This document shows positions 1-7,303 of a stretch of 15,776 bases of DNA, in pieces (within the stretch, counting starts at the first letter, position 1; each line of letters opens with the position of its first letter). The notes under the pieces were generated by a model. It worked only from the letters and a program-made list of their open reading frames with translations. It did no database searches and was not told where the DNA came from. The position numbers and the translations under genes are program-made. The DNA is from Actinomycetota bacterium (GTDB lineage Bacteria; Actinomycetota; Actinomycetes; Actinomycetales; Microbacteriaceae): assembly GCA_009704705.1 (NCBI GenBank), contig WLDR01000021.1, forward strand, positions 1 to 15,776, read 5' to 3'.

Positions 1-578
1 ATTTCGTTCACGTCGATGTTATGGACAACCACTTTGTTCCGAATCTCACGTTTGGCCCGCAAATGGTGCAGCGAATCGTTGACGTGTCTCCAATTCCACT
101 GGATGTTCACCTCATGATTTCGCACGTGAATCGATGGGCGCCGGGATACGCCGAAATGGGTTGCGCATCGGTCACTTTTCACGTGGAAGCGTCGGACGAC
201 CCAATTGCACTCGCACGGCAGATACGCAGCATCGGCGCTCGTGTTGGTCTCGCGATCAAGCCCGGAACGCCGGTTGAACCATATCTCGAACTCCTCCCCG
301 AGTTTGATCAGTTTCTCGTCATGACGGTTGAGCCCGGCTTCGGTGGCCAGAAATTCATGGAATCTGTAATGCCCAAACTTCAGGTTCTGAGAGCAGAGGC
401 ACGTCGGATCGGTTCTGATGTGTGGCTGCAAGTAGATGGCGGAGTAACCCTCGACACGATTGTCATTGCAGCAGAGAACGGAGCGGATACATTTGTTGCC
501 GGTTCGAGCGTCTATAACGGCACCAATCCCGAGCACGCCATCGCGGGGCTTCGGAGTGCGGTCGCGCATCATCACTAA
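1..578 (+). CDS. rpe: Ribulose-phosphate 3-epimerase, 3' part (5' end outside window)
   Basis: Interconverts D-ribulose 5-phosphate and D-xylulose 5-phosphate in the cytoplasmic pentose-phosphate pathway. The reading frame is open from base 3, so the ATG at 21 is an internal methionine and the true start lies upstream; 191 residues are visible of a family length near 220, so roughly 30 N-terminal residues are missing. The (beta/alpha)8-barrel metal and catalytic residues are visible: His and Asp in HVDVMDNHFVPN at the window edge, the second His in DVHLMI, and the catalytic Asp in QVDGGV, followed by the phosphate-binding FVAGSSVY loop. MTVEPGFGGQKF is the conserved flexible loop over the active site. 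The gene ends in TAA, 82 bases before hisE. Adjacency to his genes fits PRPP supply, but a separate promoter for hisE (see that entry) suggests it need not share a transcript. Confidence 0.96.
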   Translation, partial: FVHVDVMDNHFVPNLTFGPQMVQRIVDVSPIPLDVHLMISHVNRWAPGYAEMGCASVTFHVEASDDPIALARQIRSIGARVGLAIKPGTPVEPYLELLPEFDQFLVMTVEPGFGGQKFMESVMPKLQVLRAEARRIGSDVWLQVDGGVTLDTIVIAAENGADTFVAGSSVYNGTNPEHAIAGLRSAVAHHH

Positions 579-596
579 GCCAGGTATGCATCTGGC
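579..596 (+). terminator. Small stem-loop directly after rpe
   Basis: Immediately after the rpe stop codon the arms GCCAGGT and ATCTGGC can form a 7-bp stem (one G-U pair) closed by a four-base ATGC loop. No T-run follows, so it is not a classical intrinsic terminator. Actinobacterial terminators often lack a U-tract, so it could still end the rpe transcript, or it may be chance. Seen by eye; no folding energy was computed. Confidence 0.3.
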
Positions 597-648
597 ACTC
601 GGCGCAGGTGGCAGGCGGCACGTCACCGGCGACACATTCCCGTCACGG

Positions 649-654
649 TAACCT
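649..654 (+). promoter_or_regulatory. Candidate -10 box for a leaderless hisE transcript
   Basis: TAACCT fits the actinobacterial -10 pattern TAnnnT and ends six bases before the GTG start of hisE at 661, so transcription would start at or next to the start codon. No purine-rich Shine-Dalgarno sequence lies in the 20 bases before that GTG, whereas most later genes in the block have one. No convincing -35 box is visible at the expected spacing. Placement is inference from pattern and spacing. Confidence 0.45.
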
Positions 655-660
655 TGACCA

Positions 661-924
661 GTGAAGTCTTTTGACAGCCTCTTCGTCGAGTTATCTGAAA
701 CGGTCGCGCAGCGTCGAGCGGGGTCTCGCACGGTCGCCGAATTTGATGCCGGCGTGCACACCATTGGCAAAAAGATTGTTGAAGAGGCCGCTGAGGTGTG
801 GATGGCTGCCGAGCACGAAACGCCGGAGCGCACGGCTGAGGAGATTTCGCAGCTGCTCTACCACGTTCAAGTATTGATGTTGGCCCGAGGGCTCACACTT
901 TCCGATGTCAATCGCTTCCTCTAA
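661..924 (+). CDS. hisE: Phosphoribosyl-ATP pyrophosphatase
   Basis: Second step of histidine biosynthesis: hydrolyses phosphoribosyl-ATP to phosphoribosyl-AMP and pyrophosphate in the cytoplasm. The 87-residue product has the usual length of a stand-alone HisE and the all-alpha MazG-like fold signature: KKIVEEAAEVWMAA (residues 37-50, metal-binding acidic cluster E41, E42, E45) and EEISQLLYHVQVLM (60-73). The start is GTG at 661, giving the expected KSFDSLF N-terminus; there is no Shine-Dalgarno sequence before it, consistent with leaderless translation. It ends 12 bases before hisG, a pairing typical of actinobacteria, where hisE and hisI are separate genes rather than one fused hisIE. Confidence 0.96.
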   Translation: MKSFDSLFVELSETVAQRRAGSRTVAEFDAGVHTIGKKIVEEAAEVWMAAEHETPERTAEEISQLLYHVQVLMLARGLTLSDVNRFL

Positions 925-936
925 CGAAAGATCCTC

Positions 937-1776
937 ATGCTCCGCATAGCAATTCCCAACAAGGGCTCGCTTGCAGAATCTGCGGCCGACATGTTGGCTG
1001 AGGCCGGCTACGCCGGTCGTCGCGATCAACGCGATTTGCACGTGATCGATGAGCGCAATGGCGTCGAGTTTTTCTACCTTCGTCCGCGAGACATCGCAAC
1101 GTATGTTGGCTCCGGAGCCCTCGACGTTGGCATCACCGGTAGAGACTTGCTCTTGGACAGTCAGTCAGAAGCGGTCGAGATTGCAGACCTCAGCTTTGGA
1201 GCATCCACATTTCGTTTTGCGGGCCCTGCACAAACGTTCTCGGCACCATCTGACCTCGACGGCAAACGTGTGGCGACCAGCTACCCGGTTCTCGTGGGCA
1301 ACTTTCTGGCTCGCCACGGTGTCACGGTCAAGCTCATCCCGCTCGACGGCGCAGTCGAGTCCGCGGTTCGATTGGGTGTCGCGGATGCCGTCGCCGATGT
1401 GGTGTCAACCGGATCGACGTTGCGCAAGGCAGGTCTTGAGATCTTCGGACCCGTACTCCTCGAATCGACGGCTGTTCTCATTAGTCGCGACGCATCCATC
1501 GCGGGCATTCAGACGCTTCAGCGGCGACTCGAAGGGGTTCTGGTCGCGCAGCAGTTCGTTTTGATGGACTACGACTGTCCGCGGGAGATTCTCGATGCAG
1601 CGTGTGCCATCGCTCCTGGAATTGAATCACCGACCGTTTCTCCGCTGCACGACCCGAACTGGGTCGCTGTTCGCGTGATGGTTCCTCGAGCAGACCGCAA
1701 CGATGTCATGGACAAGCTTTACGACTTGGGTGCGCGTGCAATTCTCGTCAGTGCTATTCACGCGGCGCGTCTCTAG
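937..1776 (+). CDS. hisG: ATP phosphoribosyltransferase, long form with C-terminal regulatory domain
   Basis: Committing step of histidine synthesis: condenses ATP and PRPP to phosphoribosyl-ATP. At 279 residues it is the long, hexameric HisG type that does not need HisZ. Catalytic periplasmic-binding-protein-like domains cover about 1-205: IAIPNKGSL at the N-terminus, the VGITGRDLL segment (64-72), and the PRPP loop ADVVSTGSTLRKAGL (153-167). Residues about 208-279, including PTVSPLHDPNWVAVRVMVP, form the ACT-like domain that binds histidine for feedback inhibition in this family, so allosteric control is expected. ATG start, 12 bases after hisE, with only a weak GAAAGA ahead of it. It is followed 12 bases later by hisF. 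Confidence 0.97.
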   Translation: MLRIAIPNKGSLAESAADMLAEAGYAGRRDQRDLHVIDERNGVEFFYLRPRDIATYVGSGALDVGITGRDLLLDSQSEAVEIADLSFGASTFRFAGPAQTFSAPSDLDGKRVATSYPVLVGNFLARHGVTVKLIPLDGAVESAVRLGVADAVADVVSTGSTLRKAGLEIFGPVLLESTAVLISRDASIAGIQTLQRRLEGVLVAQQFVLMDYDCPREILDAACAIAPGIESPTVSPLHDPNWVAVRVMVPRADRNDVMDKLYDLGARAILVSAIHAARL

Positions 1777-1788
1777 GTCCTTGTCACC

Positions 1789-2589
1789 ATGTTGACTTCA
1801 GTGATTGAGCAGCCCGCGCACACCGGTTTGTGCGTTCGGGTTATTCCGTGTCTGGACGTGTCTGCTGGTCGGGTGGTCAAGGGCGTCAACTTTGAGAACT
1901 TGCGCGATCAGGGCGACCCGGTATCTCTCGCGTCGCGGTACTTTCACGACGGGGCAGATGAACTGACCTTTCTCGATGTTTCTGCAACCGTTGAAGATCG
2001 CGAGACGATGTATGACGTCGTGGAGCGAACGGCGGAGCAAGTCTTCATCCCGCTGACTGTCGGCGGGGGAGTGAGGACCGTCGCGGACGTGGCTCGTCTG
2101 CTCTCCGCAGGTGCTGACAAAGTCAGTGTGAACAGTGCTGCCGTGACGCGACCCGACCTGCTGCGCGAGATCTCCGATCGCTACGGAAACCAGGTTCTCG
2201 TGTTGTCGCTCGACGTCAAGCGCACATCGCGTCACCCAAGTGGCTTTGGAGTAACAAGTCATGGTGGCCGTGTCGAAACTGAACTGGATGCCCGCGAGTG
2301 GGCAACGCGCGCGGTATCGCTAGGAGTCGGAGAGCTCTTGGTCAACTCGATTGACGCGGATGGAACTCGCCAAGGGTTTGACTTGGAACTCATTCGGCTA
2401 ATTCGCGATGCCGTGGATGTGCCGCTCATTGCATCCGGAGGTGCGGGTAGCGTGGGCGACTTTGCGCCCGCGGTGATGAGCGGGGCTGATGCCGTGCTGG
2501 CTGCGTCGATTTTTCATTCCGGCGAAGTGTCCATCGCAGCCGTAAAGCAAGACATGGCCGCCCACGGCTTGTCGGTGAGGAATTCATGA
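1789..2589 (+). CDS. hisF: Imidazole glycerol phosphate synthase, cyclase subunit
   Basis: Barrel subunit that uses ammonia delivered by the glutaminase HisH to convert PRFAR into imidazole glycerol phosphate and AICAR. The 266-residue (beta/alpha)8 barrel shows the two catalytic aspartates, D23 in VIPCLDV and D142 in LSLDVKR (equivalent to Asp11 and Asp130 of the well-studied enzyme), plus phosphate-binding VGGGVRT (91-97) and IASGGAG (214-220). Relative to usual starts it has about 12 extra N-terminal residues. ATG 1789 with a weak AGGT ahead is chosen, but TTG at 1828, just before CVRVIPCLDV, is a possible alternative. hisH and hisA are not next to it. Its TGA overlaps the ATG of hisI by four bases (ATGA). 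Confidence 0.97.
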   Translation: MLTSVIEQPAHTGLCVRVIPCLDVSAGRVVKGVNFENLRDQGDPVSLASRYFHDGADELTFLDVSATVEDRETMYDVVERTAEQVFIPLTVGGGVRTVADVARLLSAGADKVSVNSAAVTRPDLLREISDRYGNQVLVLSLDVKRTSRHPSGFGVTSHGGRVETELDAREWATRAVSLGVGELLVNSIDADGTRQGFDLELIRLIRDAVDVPLIASGGAGSVGDFAPAVMSGADAVLAASIFHSGEVSIAAVKQDMAAHGLSVRNS

Positions 2590-2942
2590 TCAAAATCGAA
2601 CCCGATGACGTTCGCTTCGATGACACCGGACTCGTACCAGTGGTAATCCAGGACGATGCGAATGGCGATGTCTTGATGCTCGCGTACATGAACGCCGAAG
2701 CTCTCAAGCGCACCGTCACAGAAGGACGAGTTACGTTCTGGTCTCGATCCCGTCAGTCCTATTGGCGCAAGGGCGATACGTCTGGGCACATTCAATTGGT
2801 GAAGAGCGTTTTCGTGGACTGCGACGCCGATAGCGTGCTGATTAGAGTCGACCAGGTTGGTGCCGCATGTCACACTGGAAGCCGCTCGTGCTTTGAAACG
2901 CATTCTGTGGGAACTGTCGTCGGAGAGCGGGGAGAGCAGTGA
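2586..2942 (+). CDS. hisI: Phosphoribosyl-AMP cyclohydrolase
   Basis: Third step of histidine synthesis: opens the adenine ring of phosphoribosyl-AMP to give ProFAR. The 118-residue product is the stand-alone cyclohydrolase, with the pyrophosphatase supplied by separate hisE. The metal ligands are visible: DCDAD (78-82) for Mg2+ and catalytic zinc, and zinc cysteines C79, C95 and C102 in QVGAACHTGSRSCF, with H96 adjacent. WSRSRQSYWRKGDTSGH (52-68) is the conserved substrate-binding segment. Start ATG at 2586 overlaps hisF by four bases and has GAGGA at 2577-2581. Its own stop overlaps the trpE GTG (GTGA), so the his and trp sets are translationally coupled here. Confidence 0.97.
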   Translation: MIKIEPDDVRFDDTGLVPVVIQDDANGDVLMLAYMNAEALKRTVTEGRVTFWSRSRQSYWRKGDTSGHIQLVKSVFVDCDADSVLIRVDQVGAACHTGSRSCFETHSVGTVVGERGEQ

Positions 2943-4453
2943 CCGATACGACGTTCGGGATTCTCGCCCAGCGCGTTCAGTCTGGAGACAAGATCATCCC
3001 TGTGGGTCGTGAACTTTTTGCCGACGCAGAGACGCCTCTTGCGCTGTATCGAAAGCTTGCAGACACACGACCGGGAACTTTTCTTTTGGAGTCCGCCGAG
3101 CAGGGCGGTATCTGGTCGAGGTTCTCGTTCGTTGGCACTTCCTCGTTTGGGGTATTGACCGAACAAGACGGTGAAGCTCGTTGGATTGACACCGGGCTCT
3201 CCGCTGAGCGCGCATTCGCGGGAGACATTCCTCACGGCACTGTTGATGCGCTGGAACGCTTGTATCAGGTCTGGCAGACACCGATTCGCCCCGGATCCCC
3301 GCCATTGACCGGTGGGTTTGTCGGTTACATCGGATGGGAGGCTGTGCGCGAACTCGAACACCTGCCCAACGCACCGGCCGTTGACACGAAGACACCGAGT
3401 ATCGGAATGTCGTTCGCCCGGGACCTGATTTCAATCGATCACAAGTTCGGCACGGTGACGCTGATTGTCAATGTGCTCAACGATGGCGCCGGCGTAGACG
3501 AGCTGTGGAACGAAGCTCAGTCTCGGTTGGATGCACTGCAACAAGAATTGGCTGCACCCGCGATTCCGGCTCTTGCCGTCATCGACCTCGAGGCAATCGA
3601 ATCGCCGCGCCACAGAACTGATCGGGACGCCTTTTTGGCCTCCGTCGCAGCGTCAAAAGACCACATAGTGGCGGGTGATGTTTTTCAGGTAGTCGTGTCC
3701 CAACGCTTTGACCTCGACTCCTCTGCGAGTCCTATCGACATCTACCGCGTGTTGCGTAGCCTGAATCCCTCGCCGTATATGTATCTGCTCGCACTCCCGC
3801 GCATCGCCGGCGAGGACTATGCGGTGATCGGTTCGTCACCAGAGGCCCTCGTCAAGGTAAGCCGGGGCCGAGTGTTCACTCACCCCATTGCGGGTTCTCG
3901 ACCACGTGGTGAATCACCCGAAGACGATTTGCGTCTCGAGAACGAACTTCTGGCCGACAACAAGGAGAAGTCAGAGCACCTCATGCTTGTTGACTTGGCT
4001 CGAAACGATTTGCTACGTGTGTGCACCCCGGGTTCTGTGGATGTGACCGAATTCATGCGGGTTGAACGCTTTAGTCACATCATGCACATCGTGTCGAGCG
4101 TGGAGGGAGACCTCGCTCCAGGAAAGTCGCCCATCGACGTTTTTCGTTCGACCTTCCCCGCGGGAACCTTGAGCGGTGCACCGAAGCCGCGAGCCCTCGA
4201 AATCATTGATTCACTTGAACCCGTTCGACGAGGCGTTTACGGCGGAGTAGTTGGCTACATCGCCCCCTCGGGAGACGCCGACCTCGCCATTGCCATCCGT
4301 ACCGTCACGTTGATCGACGGCGTGGCGCACGTTCAAGCTGGTGCCGGGCTGGTTGCAGATTCCGATCCAGAATCTGAGTACCGCGAGACAGAGCACAAGG
4401 CGGCCGCGCCGTTGCGCGCTGTTTCCATAGCCAACCACCTCAAGCACCTGTGA
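2939..4453 (+). CDS. trpE: Anthranilate synthase component I
   Basis: First committed step of tryptophan synthesis: converts chorismate plus ammonia (from the glutaminase TrpG) to anthranilate and pyruvate. At 504 residues it is a normal-length, unfused TrpE. The N-terminal domain has the tryptophan-binding LLES motif (49-52), so feedback inhibition is expected. The chorismate-binding domain (about 235-495) carries HPIAGSRPRG, LVDLARNDLLRV, MHIVSSVEGDL and FPAGTLSGAPKPRALEII. No trpG lies in this window, so the partner subunit is encoded elsewhere. GTG start overlapping hisI by four bases with a purine-rich GGGGAG just upstream; there is no room for a leader peptide or attenuator before the gene, so control must act further upstream or at the protein level. 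Confidence 0.97.
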   Translation: MTDTTFGILAQRVQSGDKIIPVGRELFADAETPLALYRKLADTRPGTFLLESAEQGGIWSRFSFVGTSSFGVLTEQDGEARWIDTGLSAERAFAGDIPHGTVDALERLYQVWQTPIRPGSPPLTGGFVGYIGWEAVRELEHLPNAPAVDTKTPSIGMSFARDLISIDHKFGTVTLIVNVLNDGAGVDELWNEAQSRLDALQQELAAPAIPALAVIDLEAIESPRHRTDRDAFLASVAASKDHIVAGDVFQVVVSQRFDLDSSASPIDIYRVLRSLNPSPYMYLLALPRIAGEDYAVIGSSPEALVKVSRGRVFTHPIAGSRPRGESPEDDLRLENELLADNKEKSEHLMLVDLARNDLLRVCTPGSVDVTEFMRVERFSHIMHIVSSVEGDLAPGKSPIDVFRSTFPAGTLSGAPKPRALEIIDSLEPVRRGVYGGVVGYIAPSGDADLAIAIRTVTLIDGVAHVQAGAGLVADSDPESEYRETEHKAAAPLRAVSIANHLKHL

Positions 4454-5052
4454 TGCGCCGCGCCAAGTCTCTTGCCATTTTGGGCATCCTGATGGGCACA
4501 GGACTTTCTCTCGTAGGTTGGTCCCAGGAGTGGTTCACCTTTGAAATCACTGAAGTAGCCGGTTCAGGGTCGGTAGTTGTCTCTGGGATTGATGCCGCTG
4601 GAGCAGTTTCGGCCATATCGCTTGGCCTCTTCGCCACGGTCGCTGTTCTTGGTCTCGCGCAGAGCTTTTGGCGCGCCATCTTTCTTCTGGTATCTCTTGC
4701 ACTCAGTGTCGTGGGCGCAGCGATGGTCGTCGAGGCAATCAACAGTCCCGTCGCGTCATCTGTCGGCTCGCTCAGTTTGGCTAGTGGAGTTGCCAACGAA
4801 GAGACTCTGAATGCGCTTGTGACTTCGGAACAGTCGAGTGCATGGCCAATCATTGCCATTGTCGGATTCTGCTGTGTCGTGGTTTCGTCGCTATGGGGAC
4901 TTCTCACGATGCGATCCTGGCCACGAGCATCAGGACGCTTCAGCAGGCCGGAAACTCTTCAAAGTCAAAATCGTCAGGCGACAGACGCATATGCCCAAGA
5001 CGAGGCGTGGGACTCTTTCACGCAGGGCGGCGACCCGACACGCACCGATTAG
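4453..5052 (+). CDS. Trp biosynthesis-associated membrane protein (TIGR02234-type)
   Basis: Conserved actinobacterial membrane protein found inside trp operons; its function is not established. The product is 199 residues from ATG 4453; GTG 4450 directly before it is an equally coupled alternative, and both overlap the trpE stop (GTGATG). Four hydrophobic segments are visible, at about residues 6-24, 49-69, 72-96 and 131-152. The first is followed by WSQEWFTF, the tryptophan-rich loop typical of the family, and the cytoplasmic C-terminal tail ends in DEAWDSFTQGGDPTRTD, also family-like. No Shine-Dalgarno sequence precedes it, so it probably relies on translational coupling to trpE. A role in transport or localisation of tryptophan-pathway enzymes is only a guess from context. 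Confidence 0.87.
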   Translation: MRRAKSLAILGILMGTGLSLVGWSQEWFTFEITEVAGSGSVVVSGIDAAGAVSAISLGLFATVAVLGLAQSFWRAIFLLVSLALSVVGAAMVVEAINSPVASSVGSLSLASGVANEETLNALVTSEQSSAWPIIAIVGFCCVVVSSLWGLLTMRSWPRASGRFSRPETLQSQNRQATDAYAQDEAWDSFTQGGDPTRTD

Positions 5053-5055
5053 AAT
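5050..5055 (+). promoter_or_regulatory. Possible internal -10 box before the small membrane protein gene
   Basis: TAGAAT matches the TAnnnT -10 pattern and overlaps the stop codon of the preceding gene. It lies 37 bases before the next start, in one of the few short gaps of the his-trp block, which leaves room for an internal promoter. No -35 box is recognisable at the usual distance, so the evidence is weak. Confidence 0.2.
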
Positions 5056-5092
5056 GAACAAGTACTTTCACGTGTATTCAAGGAGATTTTCG

Positions 5093-5326
5093 ATGAGCAA
5101 CGAAATTGAAGAACCAGGCGAAGGCAACTCTCCCGCTGCATGGACTGCAATTGTGATCATGATCATCGCAGTTTCCTTGGGGACTCTGTTTTTCTGGCTT
5201 GACCAGCCGCTTCTTGTCGTCGCGTCGGTCGGTCTGCTGGTTGTGGGTCTGCTGGTCGGCTGGATTATGGCAAAGGCGGGTTACGGCGTGCGTGGACCGA
5301 AATACACTCCCAAGGCTCACCAGTAG
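5093..5326 (+). CDS. Small two-helix membrane protein, HGxxPAAW family (DUF6704-like)
   Basis: A 77-residue protein of unknown function that in actinobacteria sits between the Trp-associated membrane protein gene and trpC. The start ATG 5093 is supported by AGGAG at 5081-5085, seven bases upstream; a longer in-frame extension back to 4838 overlaps the previous gene and is not credible. The N-terminal acidic stretch is followed by GNSPAAWT (residues 11-18), two transmembrane helices at about 18-36 and 39-58, then a short basic tail ending GYGVRGPKYTPKAHQ. The family signature normally begins with His-Gly before the PAAW core; here the position reads Glu-Gly. The stop codon abuts the trpC GTG with no spacer, implying co-expression with trpC. 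Confidence 0.85.
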   Translation: MSNEIEEPGEGNSPAAWTAIVIMIIAVSLGTLFFWLDQPLLVVASVGLLVVGLLVGWIMAKAGYGVRGPKYTPKAHQ

Positions 5327-6100
5327 GTGCTCGACGACCTCACGGCTGGATCCGTCGCAGACGCCGCGAAACGTGAAGCCAGTCTTTCTCTTGCTGAAGT
5401 GGGGCGGCTCGTCGAGCTTGCGAGTCCGCCTCGTGATGCGCGCACAGCCCTCCAACGGGGTCCGCACGTCAAGGTCATCGCTGAAGTAAAGAGGGCGAGT
5501 CCGTCTCGAGGTGATTTGGCGGAGATTTCTGATCCCGCTCACCTCGCGTCTCTCTATCAGGCTGGCGGGGCATCCGCAATCAGCGTGCTGACAGAGGAGC
5601 GAAAGTTCAAGGGGAGCTTGGACGATTTGCGGGCTGTTCGAGCACAGGTCTCTGTTCCGGTTCTGCGTAAAGATTTCATTGCTACGCCCTATCAAGTGCT
5701 CGAAGCTCGGGCTGCGGGTGCCGATCTCGTATTGCTGATCGTGGCCGCGCTCGAACCGCGTGTCTTGACGTCACTGCATGAGCTCAGCACGGAGCTTGGA
5801 ATGGCCGTACTGGTAGAAACACACTCGCGTGATGAGGTCCAATTCGCTGTGGACCTCGGTGCCGACATCATTGGCGTGAATGCTCGGGACCTGTCGACCT
5901 TTGAGCTCGACCGGGAACTCTTCGGCCGAGTCGTTGACCACATTCCGAGCTCGACTATTCGCATTGCCGAGTCGGCAGTTCGGGGAGTCGAGGACGTCGT
6001 TCACTACCGCGACGCTGGTGCGGATGTTGTTCTGGTTGGCGAGGCTTTAGTAACGAGCGACCCCGTCGCCACACTGGCAAGCTTTCTGGAGGTTTCATAA
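5327..6100 (+). CDS. trpC: Indole-3-glycerol phosphate synthase
   Basis: Fourth step of the tryptophan pathway: ring closure and decarboxylation of CdRP to indole-3-glycerol phosphate. The 257-residue (beta/alpha)8 barrel is monofunctional, without a fused trpF. All catalytic residues of the family are in place: E53 and K55 in IAEVKRASPSRG, K115 in VLRKDF, E164 in VLVETH, N185 in IGVNARDL, and E215-S216 in IAESAVRG. The start is GTG 5327, immediately after the preceding stop codon; the N-terminus VLDDLTAGSVADAAKRE is typical of actinobacterial TrpC. The gene ends TAA directly before the trpB ATG, and its last codons contain the trpB ribosome binding site. The preceding pathway step (PRA isomerase) has no gene here and is probably done by PriA. 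Confidence 0.97.
   Translation: MLDDLTAGSVADAAKREASLSLAEVGRLVELASPPRDARTALQRGPHVKVIAEVKRASPSRGDLAEISDPAHLASLYQAGGASAISVLTEERKFKGSLDDLRAVRAQVSVPVLRKDFIATPYQVLEARAAGADLVLLIVAALEPRVLTSLHELSTELGMAVLVETHSRDEVQFAVDLGADIIGVNARDLSTFELDRELFGRVVDHIPSSTIRIAESAVRGVEDVVHYRDAGADVVLVGEALVTSDPVATLASFLEVS
6088..6093 (+). promoter_or_regulatory. Strong ribosome binding site for trpB inside trpC
   Basis: GGAGGT, a near-complete Shine-Dalgarno sequence, lies seven bases before the trpB ATG and within the final codons of trpC. It is among the strongest in the his-trp block and suggests trpB is translated at a high independent rate as well as by coupling. Confidence 0.75.
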
Positions 6101-7303
6101 ATGTTGCGCGATGAACAAGGCCCATACTTTGGCGAGTTTGGTGGCCGATTCGTTCCAGAGTCGTTGATAGCTGCCCTTGATGAGTTGTCACTCGCCTATG
6201 ACGCCTGCAAAATCGATCCTGGCTTCCAGGCAGAGCTCATGGACCTGCACCGCACGTACACCGGCCGTCCGTCGATCATCACCGAAGTGCCTCGGTTTGC
6301 GGCCCACGCCGGCAATGCCCGGATTCTTCTGAAACGTGAAGACCTCAACCACACCGGCAGTCACAAGATCAACAATGTTCTTGGTCAAGCTCTGGTGGCT
6401 CGCCGAATCGGCAAGACCCGTCTCATTGCCGAGACGGGTGCTGGCCAGCACGGAGTGGCCACCGCAACGGCTGCAGCTTTGTTTGGCATGGAGTGCGTCG
6501 TCTACATGGGTGAAGTCGACACCGTGCGCCAAGCACTCAACGTTGCTCGCATGCGTTTGCTCGGTGCCGAAGTCATTCCCGTGACGACCGGATCTCGAAC
6601 GTTGAAGGATGCCATCAATGAAGCACTGCGCGACTGGGTGGCCAACGTCGACAACACGCACTACCTTCTCGGCACGGTCGCAGGCCCACACCCATTCCCA
6701 TACATGGTGCGTGATTTTCACAAAATCATTGGTGAGGAGTCGCGCGAGCAAGTTCTCGAAATGACGGGCGCCCTTCCCGACGCCGTCGTTGCCTGCGTCG
6801 GCGGTGGCTCGAATGCCATCGGAATGTTCCACGCGTTCCTCGATGACCCATCCGTTCGTCTCATCGGCTACGAAGCGGCTGGCCGCGGAGTCGACACTCC
6901 AGAGCACGCAGCCACGATCACGAAGGGACGCCCAGGCGTTCTACACGGTGCTCGTTCGTACATGCTGCAAGACGAAGACGGACAAACACTCGAGTCGCAT
7001 TCGATTTCTGCAGGTCTCGATTACCCCGGGGTGGGCCCCGAACACTCGTGGCTCAACGATTTGGGTCGCGCCGAGTATCGCCCTGTCACAGACGACGAGG
7101 CCATGCACGCCATGAGGTTGCTGTCGCGAACCGAGGGCATCATTCCCGCCATTGAGACCGCACACGCTCTCGCAGGCGCGCTCGAACTCGGCAAGGAACT
7201 CGGACCCGAGTCGGTCATCCTGATTAACCTCAGTGGCCGTGGCGATAAAGACATGGAGACTGCGGGCAAGTATTTCGACCTTTTTGATGGAGTTGAATCA
7301 TGA
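6101..7303 (+). CDS. trpB: Tryptophan synthase beta chain
   Basis: PLP-dependent subunit that condenses indole with L-serine to make L-tryptophan in the alpha2-beta2 complex with TrpA. The 400-residue length is normal for TrpB1. The PLP lysine K89 is in HTGSHKINN, the general-base glutamate E111 is in AETGAGQHG (110-118), and the phosphate-binding loop is CVGGGSNAIG (232-241). GLDYPGVGPEHSWL is the conserved segment in the second half of the chain. ATG start follows the trpC stop without a gap, and the TGA overlaps the trpA ATG by four bases, the usual coupling that keeps alpha and beta subunits balanced. Confidence 0.98.
   Translation: MLRDEQGPYFGEFGGRFVPESLIAALDELSLAYDACKIDPGFQAELMDLHRTYTGRPSIITEVPRFAAHAGNARILLKREDLNHTGSHKINNVLGQALVARRIGKTRLIAETGAGQHGVATATAAALFGMECVVYMGEVDTVRQALNVARMRLLGAEVIPVTTGSRTLKDAINEALRDWVANVDNTHYLLGTVAGPHPFPYMVRDFHKIIGEESREQVLEMTGALPDAVVACVGGGSNAIGMFHAFLDDPSVRLIGYEAAGRGVDTPEHAATITKGRPGVLHGARSYMLQDEDGQTLESHSISAGLDYPGVGPEHSWLNDLGRAEYRPVTDDEAMHAMRLLSRTEGIIPAIETAHALAGALELGKELGPESVILINLSGRGDKDMETAGKYFDLFDGVES

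Noticed and set aside
4838..5092. In-frame upstream extension of the 77-aa membrane protein gene to an ATG at 4838
   Set aside because: It would overlap the preceding membrane protein gene by over 200 bases with no family similarity, whereas ATG 5093 has AGGAG at proper spacing.
6188..6907. Antisense open frame of 239 codons within trpB
   Set aside because: It is a codon-bias shadow of trpB with no independent start signal and no recognisable domain.
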